Assembly (NCBI GenBank): GCA_028023455.1
Contig: JAQFVV010006197.1
Span: 18,225,254 to 18,289,253, forward strand
Source of the DNA: Epiperipatus broadwayi
Lineage: Eukaryota; Onychophora; Udeonychophora; Euonychophora; Peripatidae
Direction of reading: 5' to 3'
Length of the DNA stretch: 64,000 nucleotides
Positions 46,600 to 56,855 of the stretch are shown here, in pieces. The notes beneath the pieces are model-generated. The model saw nothing but the letters and a program-made list of their open reading frames with translations. It made no database searches and was not told the origin of the DNA. Both the position numbers and the translations under genes were made by a program. The stretch's first letter is position 1. Every line of letters starts with the position of its first letter.

Positions 46600-48020
46600 T
46601 CTTCAATCGACACCCTGAATTCTAATCATCTCCAACTCTAGAATACAGAAAATACAAACAAGGGCCAATCTACATTCAAAATACATATAAAACTACAAAT
46701 CCACATCACCAACCTTCAAATGGCATGACTGACTTAAATTATTTAATATTATATTTGCTAAATATTATTTTTGCTACACCCCAGCCTAGATGAAAATAGT
46801 GTGGACTCTTTTCTCTTTCCTTCAAATATCTGATCACCACTCTTACTTTTTTAGGGGTGCCAAATAGCACTGAACTTTGGCTCTTAGATCTGGTCTTTCT
46901 ATGCTAAATAGGTCATTTATAATGGTTCCCATTTCTCCCACAGCTCATTGCATTAATGCCTATGCCCTCTCTAGCTTTGCTGACTCATGTCGATAGCATT
47001 TAAAACCTGTCATAGGTTCTATGGCCCTCATATTAATAGTTAATAACATCTGCTCAATCTTAAATGGCAAATTATGTCAAATTATCTGTACAATTATACC
47101 TTCTGATGTATTGCATGCATTTAACATTCTTAGTTTGGACACCTGCCTTCTAAAGAATCTGGAATAGTTTTTTTACCTCATTTTCTTTATACTTCTCCTG
47201 CATTACTTGATACAGGATGGTCTTCTGGTACTCTTTAATCCAGAAGTTTTATGACAGGGCTTCTTTATAGCTTTAAAATGTTATAGGATGGTGAAATAAT
47301 AATTCTCACCATGATTGTGCATCCCCCTGTAGGTGACTGCATGCAATGGCCAGTATGCTTGACTCAAGCATTTGGTTTATCTGGAAGTATTTTTTCAAGC
47401 TATTAATATGTTCAATCAGGGCTTTCTCAGTTTGTTTCTGAAATATTTTGATTCTTAGGAACAGGTTTACATTAGACTAAGGGGATCTATCCTTCCCTTT
47501 TTCTAATTTATCATTCCAAGGATCACCCTGATATCCTTTTCTTTTTCTATATTCTGATTGCTACACCCCTGATTCATTGTTTTTCCAATAGTATCCCTAA
47601 CTTCATATGCCTCTGTTCTTTTTACATCTGTTGAATCCCCTGATACAGTTTTTTCATTCATCATTATCCTCAAGCCCTTGACTTTTTCTTTCAATTCATT
47701 TATAGCTTTATGAAATTCCACCATACTTCCTTCATTTTGTCTCTCGTACTCACTCACATGGATATCAAGTTTTTCCATTCTGGCTGTCTGCTCCTGTTTA
47801 ATGGTATTGATAATTTGTGGTTCAGTCATATATTGTTTGATCTTATTGATTGTCTGTTGAAAACCCTCTATCTTATTATCATTTTCTAATAATGACTCTT
47901 CTGGCTGTTTAATTTTCCCATCACAGCTTTGTTGTTTTTTGGCTAATTCTTCAACCTTTTGGTTAATATTCTGTTGAGATCCTTATACTTTTCCTCCATT
48001 GCATTTAACTCCCCTCTATT
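46600..48020 (-). pseudogene. gag relic of the minus-strand LTR element
   Basis: Minus-strand reading. From about 48000 downward, EEKYKDLNRILTKRL and similar coiled-coil fragments; the open run 47829-47503 starts MTEPQIINTIKQEQTARMEK and contains EFHKAINELKEKVKG, with heptad-like spacing. Further on (47100-46840) a coherent segment contains LPFKIEQMLLTINMRAIEP and then AVGEMGTIINDLFSIERPDL, with two internal stops. This order (coiled coil, then helical capsid-like region) fits gag. No zinc knuckle was found. Confidence 0.55.
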
Positions 48021-48599
48021 CCATTAACCTTGCACCTATATCCTATAATCTATACCCTAAGCTACTTTATTTTCTGCTTGACCTCTACCTCTTCCACCCT
48101 ATTATTGGTGCATTGATGGAGATCCTGCCATCTCTCCTTGTTTTTCCATATTATCTCCTCCATATTTTGAGGCTTTGCTTCCATACATAATGATATATCA
48201 TTCTTCATATCATTCATGTTTTGTGACATATTCTTCATATCACTTTACTAGTTTTTTATCATTTCCATCAATTCCTCATTGCTCCTTTTGGGCTTTTCCT
48301 CCACTTTCTCATTGCTACATGTTGTTATCTTATTTTCCTGCCTTTCTGGCTGATTTTCCTTGTCTGTTTTTCTATTTTAGGTGTCCTATTTTTGATTATA
48401 TTATATTCTTGCTCCATTTTTTTGAGTGAGATCTTGTTAACATTTGAGAACTCTATACTTATCACACAACCTTAAATTGCTTTCTTGCAATTTTCTATTT
48501 ATATTCTTTACAATTACAAAATAATTTGATTTTTTCTATCTGTGTTTACGTTTTTCTTATTGCTTAATTTCTTTATATATATATATATATATTGATTTG

Positions 48600-48702
48600 C
48601 AGTGCACCATGCACTTCCCTCTACTCCATTAACCTTGAACCTATTTCCTATAACCTCTACCCTAGTTATTTTATTTTCTAACCTATGTCTGCCATTAAAC
48701 AT
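48600..48702 (-). pseudogene. Gag leader fragment, partial duplicate
   Basis: Minus-strand text NKITRVEVIGNRFKVNGVEG encoded at 48616-48680. A similar stretch (LRVQIIGYRCKVNGIEG) occurs at 48005-48080, so this 70-bp block is present twice about 615 bp apart. It lies between the primer-binding-like site and the gag relic. Confidence 0.5.
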
Positions 48703-49040
48703 AAAAAAAAATCAAATCAAAACAAGACTTTAATATATACTAGCACTAAAATAAAAAGGAAACAGAAAAAATCTCCATCTACTGCGTTTTCTCTCTCTTT
48801 TTTTTAAGTAACAAAAAAAAATGACAAACTATCAAAGAAAGTTCTCCACCCATTTTAACTTGGTATGCCATTCATATACATATGTAGGAACTCATCTCCC
48901 TCTCCAACCAGTCTGTTTAATTTCTTACTATATGCAAAATTTTTATTTTATTTTTTTCAAAACAAACTTTTTCCATTTTCGAGCTTTTTTTACATTAAGT
49001 GACCATATTTTTCTTATACCGGTCACATTGTTTCAGGCCC

Positions 49041-49057
49041 TACATGTTTGGTGCCAA
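49041..49057 (-). other. Primer-binding-like site
   Basis: On the minus strand TTGGCACCAAACATGTAGGG sits directly inside the right LTR. The TGG-CACCAAAC-type start with a G-rich continuation is typical of gypsy primer-binding sites. Confidence 0.55.
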
Positions 49058-49498
49058 TATCTCCTATACTGGTCAATGCCTATCCTGAGGATTCATACCA
49101 TGTACATCAAATCGAACATGAGGTTACTGTCGTGCATCAGAATATGACATCAAAATAAACTCAATATTAAACACCAAAACAAATGAATTAAAGCTATTTA
49201 ATTGAAGTTTAAATGAGAGATCAAACCAAAGCTGTTTATATTTTCTGTTCTCTCCCTCACCAAAACTCTATTGCCATGCTAATTGATATTCTAAAGTTGG
49301 CTGCAACCTTTATTTGAAAGGCAGCATTTTAACCTTTTGTTTATGTGCCACTTTTGGAAAGAGAAAATTCTTTTCAGAAAGAATAAACAAAGAATACAAA
49401 AAAAGCATAAAATAAGTAAAAAATATTAGCATGTCAACAAACTTTTAATAATCCCAATATAGTATCATCCCATAGGCTTTTTCTCAGTCAACTACTCA
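49058..49498 (-). repeat. 5' LTR (right copy)
   Basis: Partner of 42680-43118. About 85 percent identical by eye, with small indels. The 70-bp segment just to its right (49496-49565) recurs inside the element at 45964-46035. Confidence 0.78.
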
Positions 49499-49839
49499 TT
49501 ACTATAACTTTGATAAAATATAAATCTATATAAATATAAGTGGTTGAAGCTGCATGGCCATTCTAAGAGTGCTTGTCACAATATATATATATATTTACTT
49601 TGACCCTTGACCTAGAGCAGATGTTCTAGATTAAGTGTTTTTTAATTAAATTATTTAAATGGATGACCCCATACATTCAAGATTTCCATATATATATATA
49701 TATAATAGTGTTTTATATAACATGGATAATGGTTGGCCAATGGGGCTTTCCATAGAGCACAAATATGTAATTATATGATATCATCATATAAAAATAGAAT
49801 TTTAGAAAAAGTATTTATCAAGATGAAATTACTATATAT
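49499..49839. other. AT-rich spacer with short AT arrays
   Basis: No gene. Short AT arrays near 49580 and 49690. Confidence 0.5.
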
Positions 49840-50720
49840 CATAGATATATGTAGATGATGTTTTTATATGTGACAAAAAAGGTGCAATTAATAATTTATT
49901 TAATGAACTAAGTATTATAGAAGGTCTACAGTGAATTAAAACAAATGAAGAATTAATGTCAGTAAAATTTCTTGATTTTTAAATAACTTAAAATATAAAT
50001 AATTTGGATTATCATATGTTAACTAAATCTATTGAAAAGAGAAAATATATTCATATAATTCAATGGTGACCTTGTCACATAAGTTATCAGGTTTAAAATT
50101 ATTTTTGTTTTGAAACAGATAAAACAAAAAATATAAAGATATTTACCAATGAATTATTAGACATTGTTATGATTATATTATTATTTATAATACCGTTAAA
50201 AGTTATAATAAAAAATGGAATATGAAAATTGAATCTGGGAATAATAACAAAATATGGATATCAATACCTTTTATTTAAAATCAACAAATAAAATTTATAA
50301 AAAAAATATATAAAAATATATGTGAAATTGCATTTTATGCACCTCCTAATTTAAATAAGTTAGTAAACAATTTTAAAAATAAAAAAGTCATTTAGGAAAC
50401 AAAGTTGTATAGTATATAAATATATGAATGTGGAAGTGCTTATATTTGTGAATTACATTGTACTTTAGAGAACATGTTTCAAAAATCTACACAAAATAAT
50501 ACTGAAAATAATAATATATCAATGTTTTATGACCATAATAAAAAATGTAATTTTGGATTTGATTTTAGTTATAAAAATGTAAAGATATTACTTATTGAAA
50601 GAAATAATAAACAGAAAATAAAGAAGACAATTGTTGATTAATAAATATAAAAAATGCTTAACAAATTGACAGACAGACAGCAAACATAAGAATTCATAAA
50701 TTAACTAAAAATAGAAGGTG
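49840..50720 (+). mobile_element. Penelope-like element relic
   Basis: Broken coding sequence starting with an RT catalytic box YVDDVFICDKKGAI near 49850-49892, followed by a SVKFLDF block near 49960-49980 (the FLD motif that follows the box in Penelope-like and related RTs). Near the end are CGSAYICELHCTLENMF at about 50429-50477 and FGFDFSYKNVKILLIERNN at about 50555-50610, which match the end of Penelope-like proteins (GIY-YIG endonuclease region and its NVKIL-x-I-E-x-N tail). Many stops. Identification rests on motifs. Confidence 0.68.
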
Positions 50721-51119
50721 GTTTTCTTTGAACATATCTTATATGTTTGATTTTAAAAGTTTTAACCTTAATTGAAAAAGTCTAATTAGATAGTTAAAAG
50801 TGCTCCTATATGAATTAAAAGTATGAATTTATATTACTGTATTTGTTTTATTATTTGAATATATATAAACACATAAAAGCAATAGTTTCATTAAAACATG
50901 ATATAGTTCTAAAATTGAGAACTAAAATTATATTGAGTTGCAAGCAATGTTAAACTATCATTCATGATAGTCAATTGTTATCACTTGAGTGTTGTCAAAT
51001 AATATTAAATTGTTTTTGGGTTGAGAACTTATGTGTGTAAATATGCATGTGTATGTATCTATTATCAATATATCTTCTATTCATTCTATAAATTTGTTTT
51101 TTTTTTTTTTTTTTTAAAG
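50721..51119. other. Intron sequence ending in a strong pyrimidine tract
   Basis: AT-rich; ends with a run of T (about 51097-51115) and AAAG, the acceptor of exon d. Confidence 0.55.
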
Positions 51120-51218
51120 AATGGTAACCAAAAACTTGAAACGCAAATAAGTAATGAAAAGGATTTACTATTTAATTATCAGCTTCAGCAGAGCAAACGT
51201 ATTAGTGATTTCCTACAG
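51120..51218 (+). CDS. Exon d of the coiled-coil gene
   Basis: 99 bp, 33 codons, between T-tract plus AAAG and GTTGAT. Reads NGNQKLETQISNEKDLLFNY and then QLQQSKRISDFLQ. It enters in phase 0 (as exon c leaves) and leaves in phase 0. Strong coiled-coil character with leucine/isoleucine spacing of three and four. The donor AG|GTTGAT is moderate. Further exons must lie downstream; none was found to 64000. Confidence 0.68.
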
Positions 51219-51504
51219 GTTGATATAATCAGATTTTCTATAATTTATATATCTTATTATATAATTATATAATCAAATATTACCACATTATAATAATCAA
51301 ATAGTTATGCAAATCTGTTTTTAAGAAGAAAACTTAACATTTATATATATATATATGTGTGTGTGTATGCATGCTGAATTATCTAGTTAAACCAATCTGC
51401 ATTCAGGAAGACAACTTAACATATGTATATAGTTAAAATTAAATACTGTCTAATGCTATACTAGTAAATAAAATAAAAAAATCATATAACATTACAATTT
51501 TAGC
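51219..51504. other. Intron sequence
   Basis: AT-rich with a short TG array near 51354-51368; nothing coding. Confidence 0.5.
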
Positions 51505-51720
51505 AAAAATTTTTTTTTATTAAAATTCTTTTATAACCGTAGTTTCATCTATTAACAAATGGACCTTTTCAAAATGAAATTCAACAATCCCATTATTCAC
51601 TTCAAAAAACAACTTCCTTTGACATCAAATGATTCAAAATGGCTTTCCCGTCATTCACTTTGATGTTAAAGAAAGTTGGTTTTTGAAGTGAATGATGGAA
51701 AGATTATTTTGTTTTGTATA
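51505..51720. mobile_element. Left half of a MITE split by Tigger
   Basis: Contains TTCATCTATTAACAAATGGA and TTTTCAAAATGAAATTCAAC, which reappear inverted on the other side of the Tigger element at 54783-54836. It also contains its own hairpin (51592-51700) built from TTCACTTCAAAAAACAACTT and its complement. Related to the MITE at 34821. Confidence 0.68.
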
Positions 51721-51893
51721 TACAAGCAGCCCTCTAGTTATAAACTTAATTGGTTCCTGATGTGTGTTTGGAAGTTGAAATTATTCGAAAGTAGAGATAT
51801 GTAAAAAAACACCAAAAAGGGATTTTCAAAATACAGTATTTATTTTTTATTGATTAGGATCTGGAGTTTTGTTTACAAGTTTATCAAGAGTTA

Positions 51894-52743
51894 AAAACAG
51901 GTAAAATTTTCTATATGTATTGCCACTCAATGCAAGCTAGAGTAATCAATGGATGCCAGAAGGCTTGTGCATAAAATCCCCATCCAATATCCTCAGACTA
52001 GTTTCTGACTTGTGGCCTTTGTCAATGAGAAGCCTTGGATCGGAAAGCACTGAACCTAGATCATAGGATCTAATGCAACCCTCCAGCAGCCACAATTTAT
52101 CTCTACTTAACTACAAAACTATGAGTCTTAAATTGAAAACACCATAATGTTTTCAATCCAAGCTCAGTAGCTTATATAATCATATAGTCATTGATTACTC
52201 TGGCTTGTAGTGAGTGGCGATATGTATAGAGAGTTTTGCCTGTTTTAATAACAGATGAGCAAGCATAAGAAAATGGTGATCATGTAATGTTTATTGGATT
52301 AAAACCAATCCTGCCTAATAGGATCGTGGTAGCTATGGTTATTAAAGAACCAAAGACACCAAAAATGTATAGGTACTGAACTGGGTTCAGATCTATGTGA
52401 CTATAAGCTACTGAGCTTGGATTGAAAATATTATGGTGTTTTCAATTTAAGACTCATACTTTTGTAGTTAAGTAGAGATAAAAGGTGACTGCTGGAGGGT
52501 TGCGTTAGAACCTAAGATCTATGAACAGTGCTCTTAGATCCAAGGCTCCTCACTGACGAAGGCCATAATCCAGAAACTAGTCTGGGGATGTTGGATCAAT
52601 AGACACTAGATGGGGATTTTATGCACAAGCCTTCTGGTATCCATTGATTACTCTGGCTTGCATTGAGTGGCAATATATATAGAGAGTTTTACCTGTTTTA
52701 ATAACAGTTATGAGCAAGCATAAGAAATGGTGATCATGTGATG
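51894..52743. mobile_element. Foldback element inside Tigger
   Basis: Flanked by the 14-bp direct repeat TTTATCAAGAGTTA (51880-51893 and 52744-52757). Two inverted arms of about 300 bp; left begins AAAACAGGTAAAATTTTCTA, right ends GGTGATCATGTGATG. The centre holds a second, imperfect copy of the right end (GGTGATCATGTAATG near 52278). Same family as 25603 and 43330. Confidence 0.87.
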
Positions 52744-52774
52744 TTTATCAAGAGTTAGTTGATTTGTATTATTT

Positions 52775-54263
52775 TTCTTCCCTTGATAAAGAATTCTATA
52801 ACATTCTTTTTCTATTTTCCTTCATACATGAGATAATCTCTCTAGTTTAATCAAGTCTTCATTTGTTTTTGGGTAATCTCTTGTAGTTTAATCAAGTCTT
52901 CATTTGACAGAGACTCTGAATGAGATTGCATTAATTCATTAATATCTTCATCAGTGACATCTAAATTTAATTCATTCATTATATTGACTATTTTCATTGT
53001 GATAGAGTTTCTTCAATGTCCATAAAAGCATTCATCCTTTGTGAATATATTTTTTCCAACAACATTTCATTGTTGACTCTCTTATTTCAGCATGCACACC
53101 CCCAATAATATTTATTTCATTCCATATATTATAACTTTTTCAAAAATCTCTTAATGTAGGTCGACCTTTCTTGTCAATTGCCTTGATTGCTTGAGTCATT
53201 AATCTTCTCATATAATATCACTTAAAAGTACCTATCATGGTTTGGTCCATAGATCGTATTTTACTTGTGGTATTGGGAGGGATAAACACAACATTAACTT
53301 CTAAATATAAATTTTGCACAGATTTTAAATGTTCGGAAAATTGTCTAAGAGAAATAGTGCTTTAAATGGTAAATTATTCTCACTATAATTTTGCCTAACA
53401 GAAGCACAAAATGATGTGAAAACCAATCTTGAAAAATCTGTGCAATAGCCCAGGCTTTAGTATTTGATTTCCAAATGACTAGAAGCATTTTTTTATCTTT
53501 TCTTTCAATGCTCTAGGATTTTCTGTCAGATAAATTAGCATTGGCTTCAATTTAAAACCAGCTAAATTACCTCCAAGGAGCAATGTTAATCTGGTTTTAG
53601 GTTTATGCCCAGGTGCAACTGATTCTTCATTTGCTAAATATGTACATGCAGACATCTTTTTCCAAAATAATTCTGTCTCATCGACATTGAAGACTAGGCA
53701 TGGGAAATAAGCTCCATCTTTAATGATATTAGAGAAAATGGAAAAAATTCACTGGAAGCTTTTTTATCTACACTGGCACCTTCCCCAATACATTTAATAT
53801 TATGTAAAGAGTATCACATTTTAAATTTGTGAAACCAGCCATTGCTTGCTACAAATTCAACAGCAGAGTCTTCTTTTAATTCTTTCTTCTAATCTTCATG
53901 CAAACTAAGAGCCTTAGCTTGAATAATTGATAAACTCACTGGGATGTCTTTTTGATGTTGATCTTCAATGCATAAAGCCAAAGATTTATCTATTTCGTCT
54001 ATTATCCGGCTATGTCTTTTTGAAACAATCTTTGAAGAAATATTTCTACAATTTTTAACATATTCCTTAATTTTGTTCTTGTTTTTCACAATTGTATATA
54101 TTGTTGATTGGTTTACATTACATGAATGTCCGATTGAAACAACAGATTCACCATTTTCAGAACGTTTAATTATATTCATTTTTGTCTTAACCGTTTGGGG
54201 TTTATGAAACCTTGATTAATTTTTGGTTGTATCAACACTGCTGTTTTTTTGTTTCTCACTCAT
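52775..54263 (-). pseudogene. Tigger-type transposase
   Basis: Start at 54263 (MSEKQKN); a stop then interrupts it before the helix-turn-helix block MNIIKRSENGESVVSIGHSC, with Q-S-T-I-Y-T-I and K-N-K-N-K-I-K following. The second DNA-binding part contains a VEFVASNGWFHKFKM block near 53850-53820, then IKCIGEGASVDKKA. In the catalytic part ENNLPFKALFLLDNFPN near 53350 corresponds to the L-L-D-N-x-P block with a catalytic Asp; GTFKWYYMRRL-like text near 53230-53200 and a C-terminal NIWNEINIIGGV region (about 53110) match the end of the family. At least eight stops and several frame changes. It would have cut and pasted the element at TA sites. Confidence 0.8.
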
Positions 54264-54395
54264 GTTCTTCATTAATAAGAATAAAAAAAACTTTACTAAA
54301 ATAATCATGCACAAACTACTTTTAAAAAACAAGCACTAATCAAGATGATCCTATTCAAAACAGTCGATGGCAATGCTAAAAATAAAAGTAATTAG

Positions 54396-54503
54396 TATCA
54401 AAGAGATGGGATTTACTGTATTTTATACAAATTCTTATTCTCTAAAATATATCAAAGAGATGGGATTTACTGTATTTTATACAAATTCTTATTCTCTAAA
54501 ATA
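54396..54503. repeat. Perfect 54-bp tandem duplication
   Basis: Two identical units begin TATCAAAGAGATGGGATTTA at 54396 and 54450. Within the Tigger element, beside the transposase start. 54 is divisible by three so the plus-strand frame stays open. Confidence 0.97.
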
Positions 54504-54761
54504 TACTTTTAATTATTTTCTAAATTCCAAAGTTTATCTTTCTTTAGAAAAAATTCAATTATGAATGTATGTAAATAGTTTTTTTAATCAGATATTGTAC
54601 ATTTATAGTGGACAATTTTGAATACCCATTTTTTTCTACACTATATAGCATTAATTATATATGAAAGTATATGCATAAATAAAGATTTAAAAGTCCAAAA
54701 GTGATTACATAATAGCAAAATGTTTATAACTCGAGTGTTCATAACTAGGAAACTGCCTGTA

Positions 54762-54850
54762 TATGTTGTTGTACTTATCTTATCTTGTTGAATTTCATTT
54801 GAAAATGTCCTTTTGTTAATAGATAAAACCATTGTTGTATATGTTTTTCT
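54762..54850. mobile_element. Right half of the MITE split by Tigger
   Basis: TTGTTGAATTTCATTTGAAA then TGTCCTTTTGTTAATAGATA, inverted relative to 51540-51598. It restores the outer MITE when the Tigger element is ignored. Confidence 0.68.
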
Positions 54851-56639
54851 ATTATATATTGTAACAGTCAGAATCGTCTATCTCACTAACACACTGCAGA
54901 ATTCAAACACCAAACATGAAACTCAACACTCTAGGAGGGGTTGTCTTTTAAAAATCCTAAGTTAGAATCTAAAGTCTATACTCCACAGTGCCACCTACAC
55001 GATAATGCATCTGATGCTACTAATAGCACAGTTTCTTGCCGGTGCCAGTAGTCAGGGAGAAGCAAGAGACTATATTACAATACATTATTAGGTTTGCTAA
55101 CTAAAGACTATGGATGATACAAAATATATATACAAAAGGTGAAATTGACCGGAATAATGGTGTGGATCACAGAAACTAAATAAATATATTCAAACTGACT
55201 AAAATTTAAATACTGTTTATTAATTAAACATTATAAAATAGCATTGTCTGAATAAGCCAGACCGTGCCATCAACTCATTAAAAGATAAAAATATATTTGG
55301 AATAAATGTAATAAAGTGCCATTTACATTAATGGCTTGTTAATTTATACATGCTCTCTATACCTTGGGTCAATGCAAGATAATATCATAATAATGCACTT
55401 AAACAAAAGTACAGTTACATAAAGAAAGGTTGATTTCAAGATATGTGAGGCCTATGATGAATATAACGTGTTTGCTTAAATTAATTTATATATTTAAGAT
55501 TTGAGAAAAGAACTTGTATTGAATTAAAGAATAGTGTGGACAAAAGCTTGCTGAGCTAGGGGCATGGAAGTGGTTAAGATGTGGGCAATTGAATAAAATA
55601 TAATTTTAATATTTAAAAGAGAATGGTGGTACTAGTGGAGGATCAATATATAGAATGGAGTGCAGTACGTTAAAATCACAGCTTTGTGAAATAAAACAGA
55701 TGGGATGGCATCTTGCCATGGACTCCATAGAAGGTTTGTCACAAACAGTCCAAGCTTGGCATTATGCCTTGAACTCTGGGGCTGGATGACTTAAGCATAA
55801 TATTCCCAGGTATGGCTTCTATATATGAAACTGCGAGGGGAAAAAGGGAAAGGTCTGAGCCATAAATCCCTAAAGAAACAAAGCAAGGTCTCAACATCCC
55901 ATATGCGTATACCAGTAACACACAATATAAACATAAATATATGAAAAAGGTAACTAAATAAGTAAAGGCACTTAACCAATTCCTATATAATTTAAAGATG
56001 GTCCACACATTCTCAACCTCAATTTTTACTGTTAATCAATTGCATTATAAATACAGTAAAATGTTATTTTAAAATAAGAAAAATGAAGGGGATTACATAA
56101 TTAAAAGGGGATTCATAAGGTTATATGTAGTCATGCATTTCTCTATATTATAAAGTCCATTTATCAATTTCGTGCATATCCTCACATTATATAAAAAAAA
56201 AGTGAAACGTATCTTTCTTGTAAGACAATTATTTAAAAGATTAATAAAATAAAATAGCCCTCAAACAAGTGATTTTATAAGACATTTTACTAAGGGATCA
56301 ATTTGTTCGATGACTATTTAAGCACACTACTATAATATGTAGTGTTTGTAAAAATGGCAGATGTTGTGCACTCCAGAAAAACTAGAATTTGTTCGAGTGG
56401 TTGTTGTAGATCGCGCGCTGATAATGGAGGAAGTTAAGTAACATAATGGCGGATGATAATTCCAAGAGATATTTGCTTATTGCAAATATTTCTGGATAAA
56501 AGACATTACCTGGTTGGACAAGGATTAATTGCTACAGTTATCAGCAAGCAATAAAAGATGGTGTAACAACTATGCAGGGTAAGGCAGTTATTAGCAGCCA
56601 TATTGGGAGAACATCAAGCAGTGTAATATAGAGAGTAGT
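54851..56639. other. Non-coding, possibly old LTR or repeat sequence
   Basis: Somewhat GC-richer than average between 54850 and 55110, 55380-55480 and 55640-55900. No protein motif. The open runs near 55739-56008 (minus) are hydrophobic and overlapping in two frames, so are probably chance. Confidence 0.4.
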
Positions 56640-56855
56640 AGAGAGCAGTCACGCAGTAGCAAGTTGCAGAGCATTCATTTGGAGAGCATCCACTTGCAGA
56701 CAATTCATTGGAGAGCAGTCGGTGCAGACCATTCGTTGGAGAGCATCCGTGGCTGAGCTTTGTTGCAGACCAATTCGTTGGAGAGCTTCGTTGCAAACCA
56801 ATTCATTTGGAGAGCTTCGTGGCAGACCAATTCATTGGAGAGCTTCATTGGAAAA
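56640..56855 (+). repeat. Degenerate minisatellite, about 26 to 36-bp unit
   Basis: Seven to eight imperfect copies of a unit with core CATTTGGAGAGC or CGTTGGAGAGC followed by TTCGT-type text and GCAGACCAATTC. Repeat boundaries vary by indels. The open frames on both strands arise from the repeat. Confidence 0.88.

Larger units (their letters stand above)
42680..49498 (-). mobile_element. Gypsy-like LTR retrotransposon, minus strand, decayed
   Basis: Recognised from two direct repeats of about 440 bp (42680-43118 and 49058-49498), a primer-binding-like site just inside the right one (TTGGCACCAAACATG on the minus strand, 49041-49056), and gag-like coding remnants on the minus strand (46600-48700). 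No RT or integrase was found, so pol is deleted or decayed beyond recognition. A foldback element (43330-44118), a CA/TA microsatellite and a dispersed repeat (44625-44800) lie in the region where pol should be. The outermost borders are uncertain because of the AT array at the left. Confidence 0.72.
51721..54761 (-). mobile_element. Tigger/pogo-type DNA transposon, decayed
   Basis: The ends are inverted repeats: TACAAGCAGCCCTCTAGTTA at the left, and TACAGGCAGTTTCCTAGTTA on the complement at the right, with TA at both outer borders, the target of this superfamily. It carries a minus-strand transposase pseudogene (52775-54263) and a foldback insertion (51894-52743). Without the insertion the element is about 2.2 kb, the usual size. 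Confidence 0.85.

Noticed and set aside
55739-56008. Hydrophobic minus-strand open run resembling a membrane protein
   Set aside because: Overlapping open runs in two frames of T/A-rich sequence give similar hydrophobic text; nothing supports translation.
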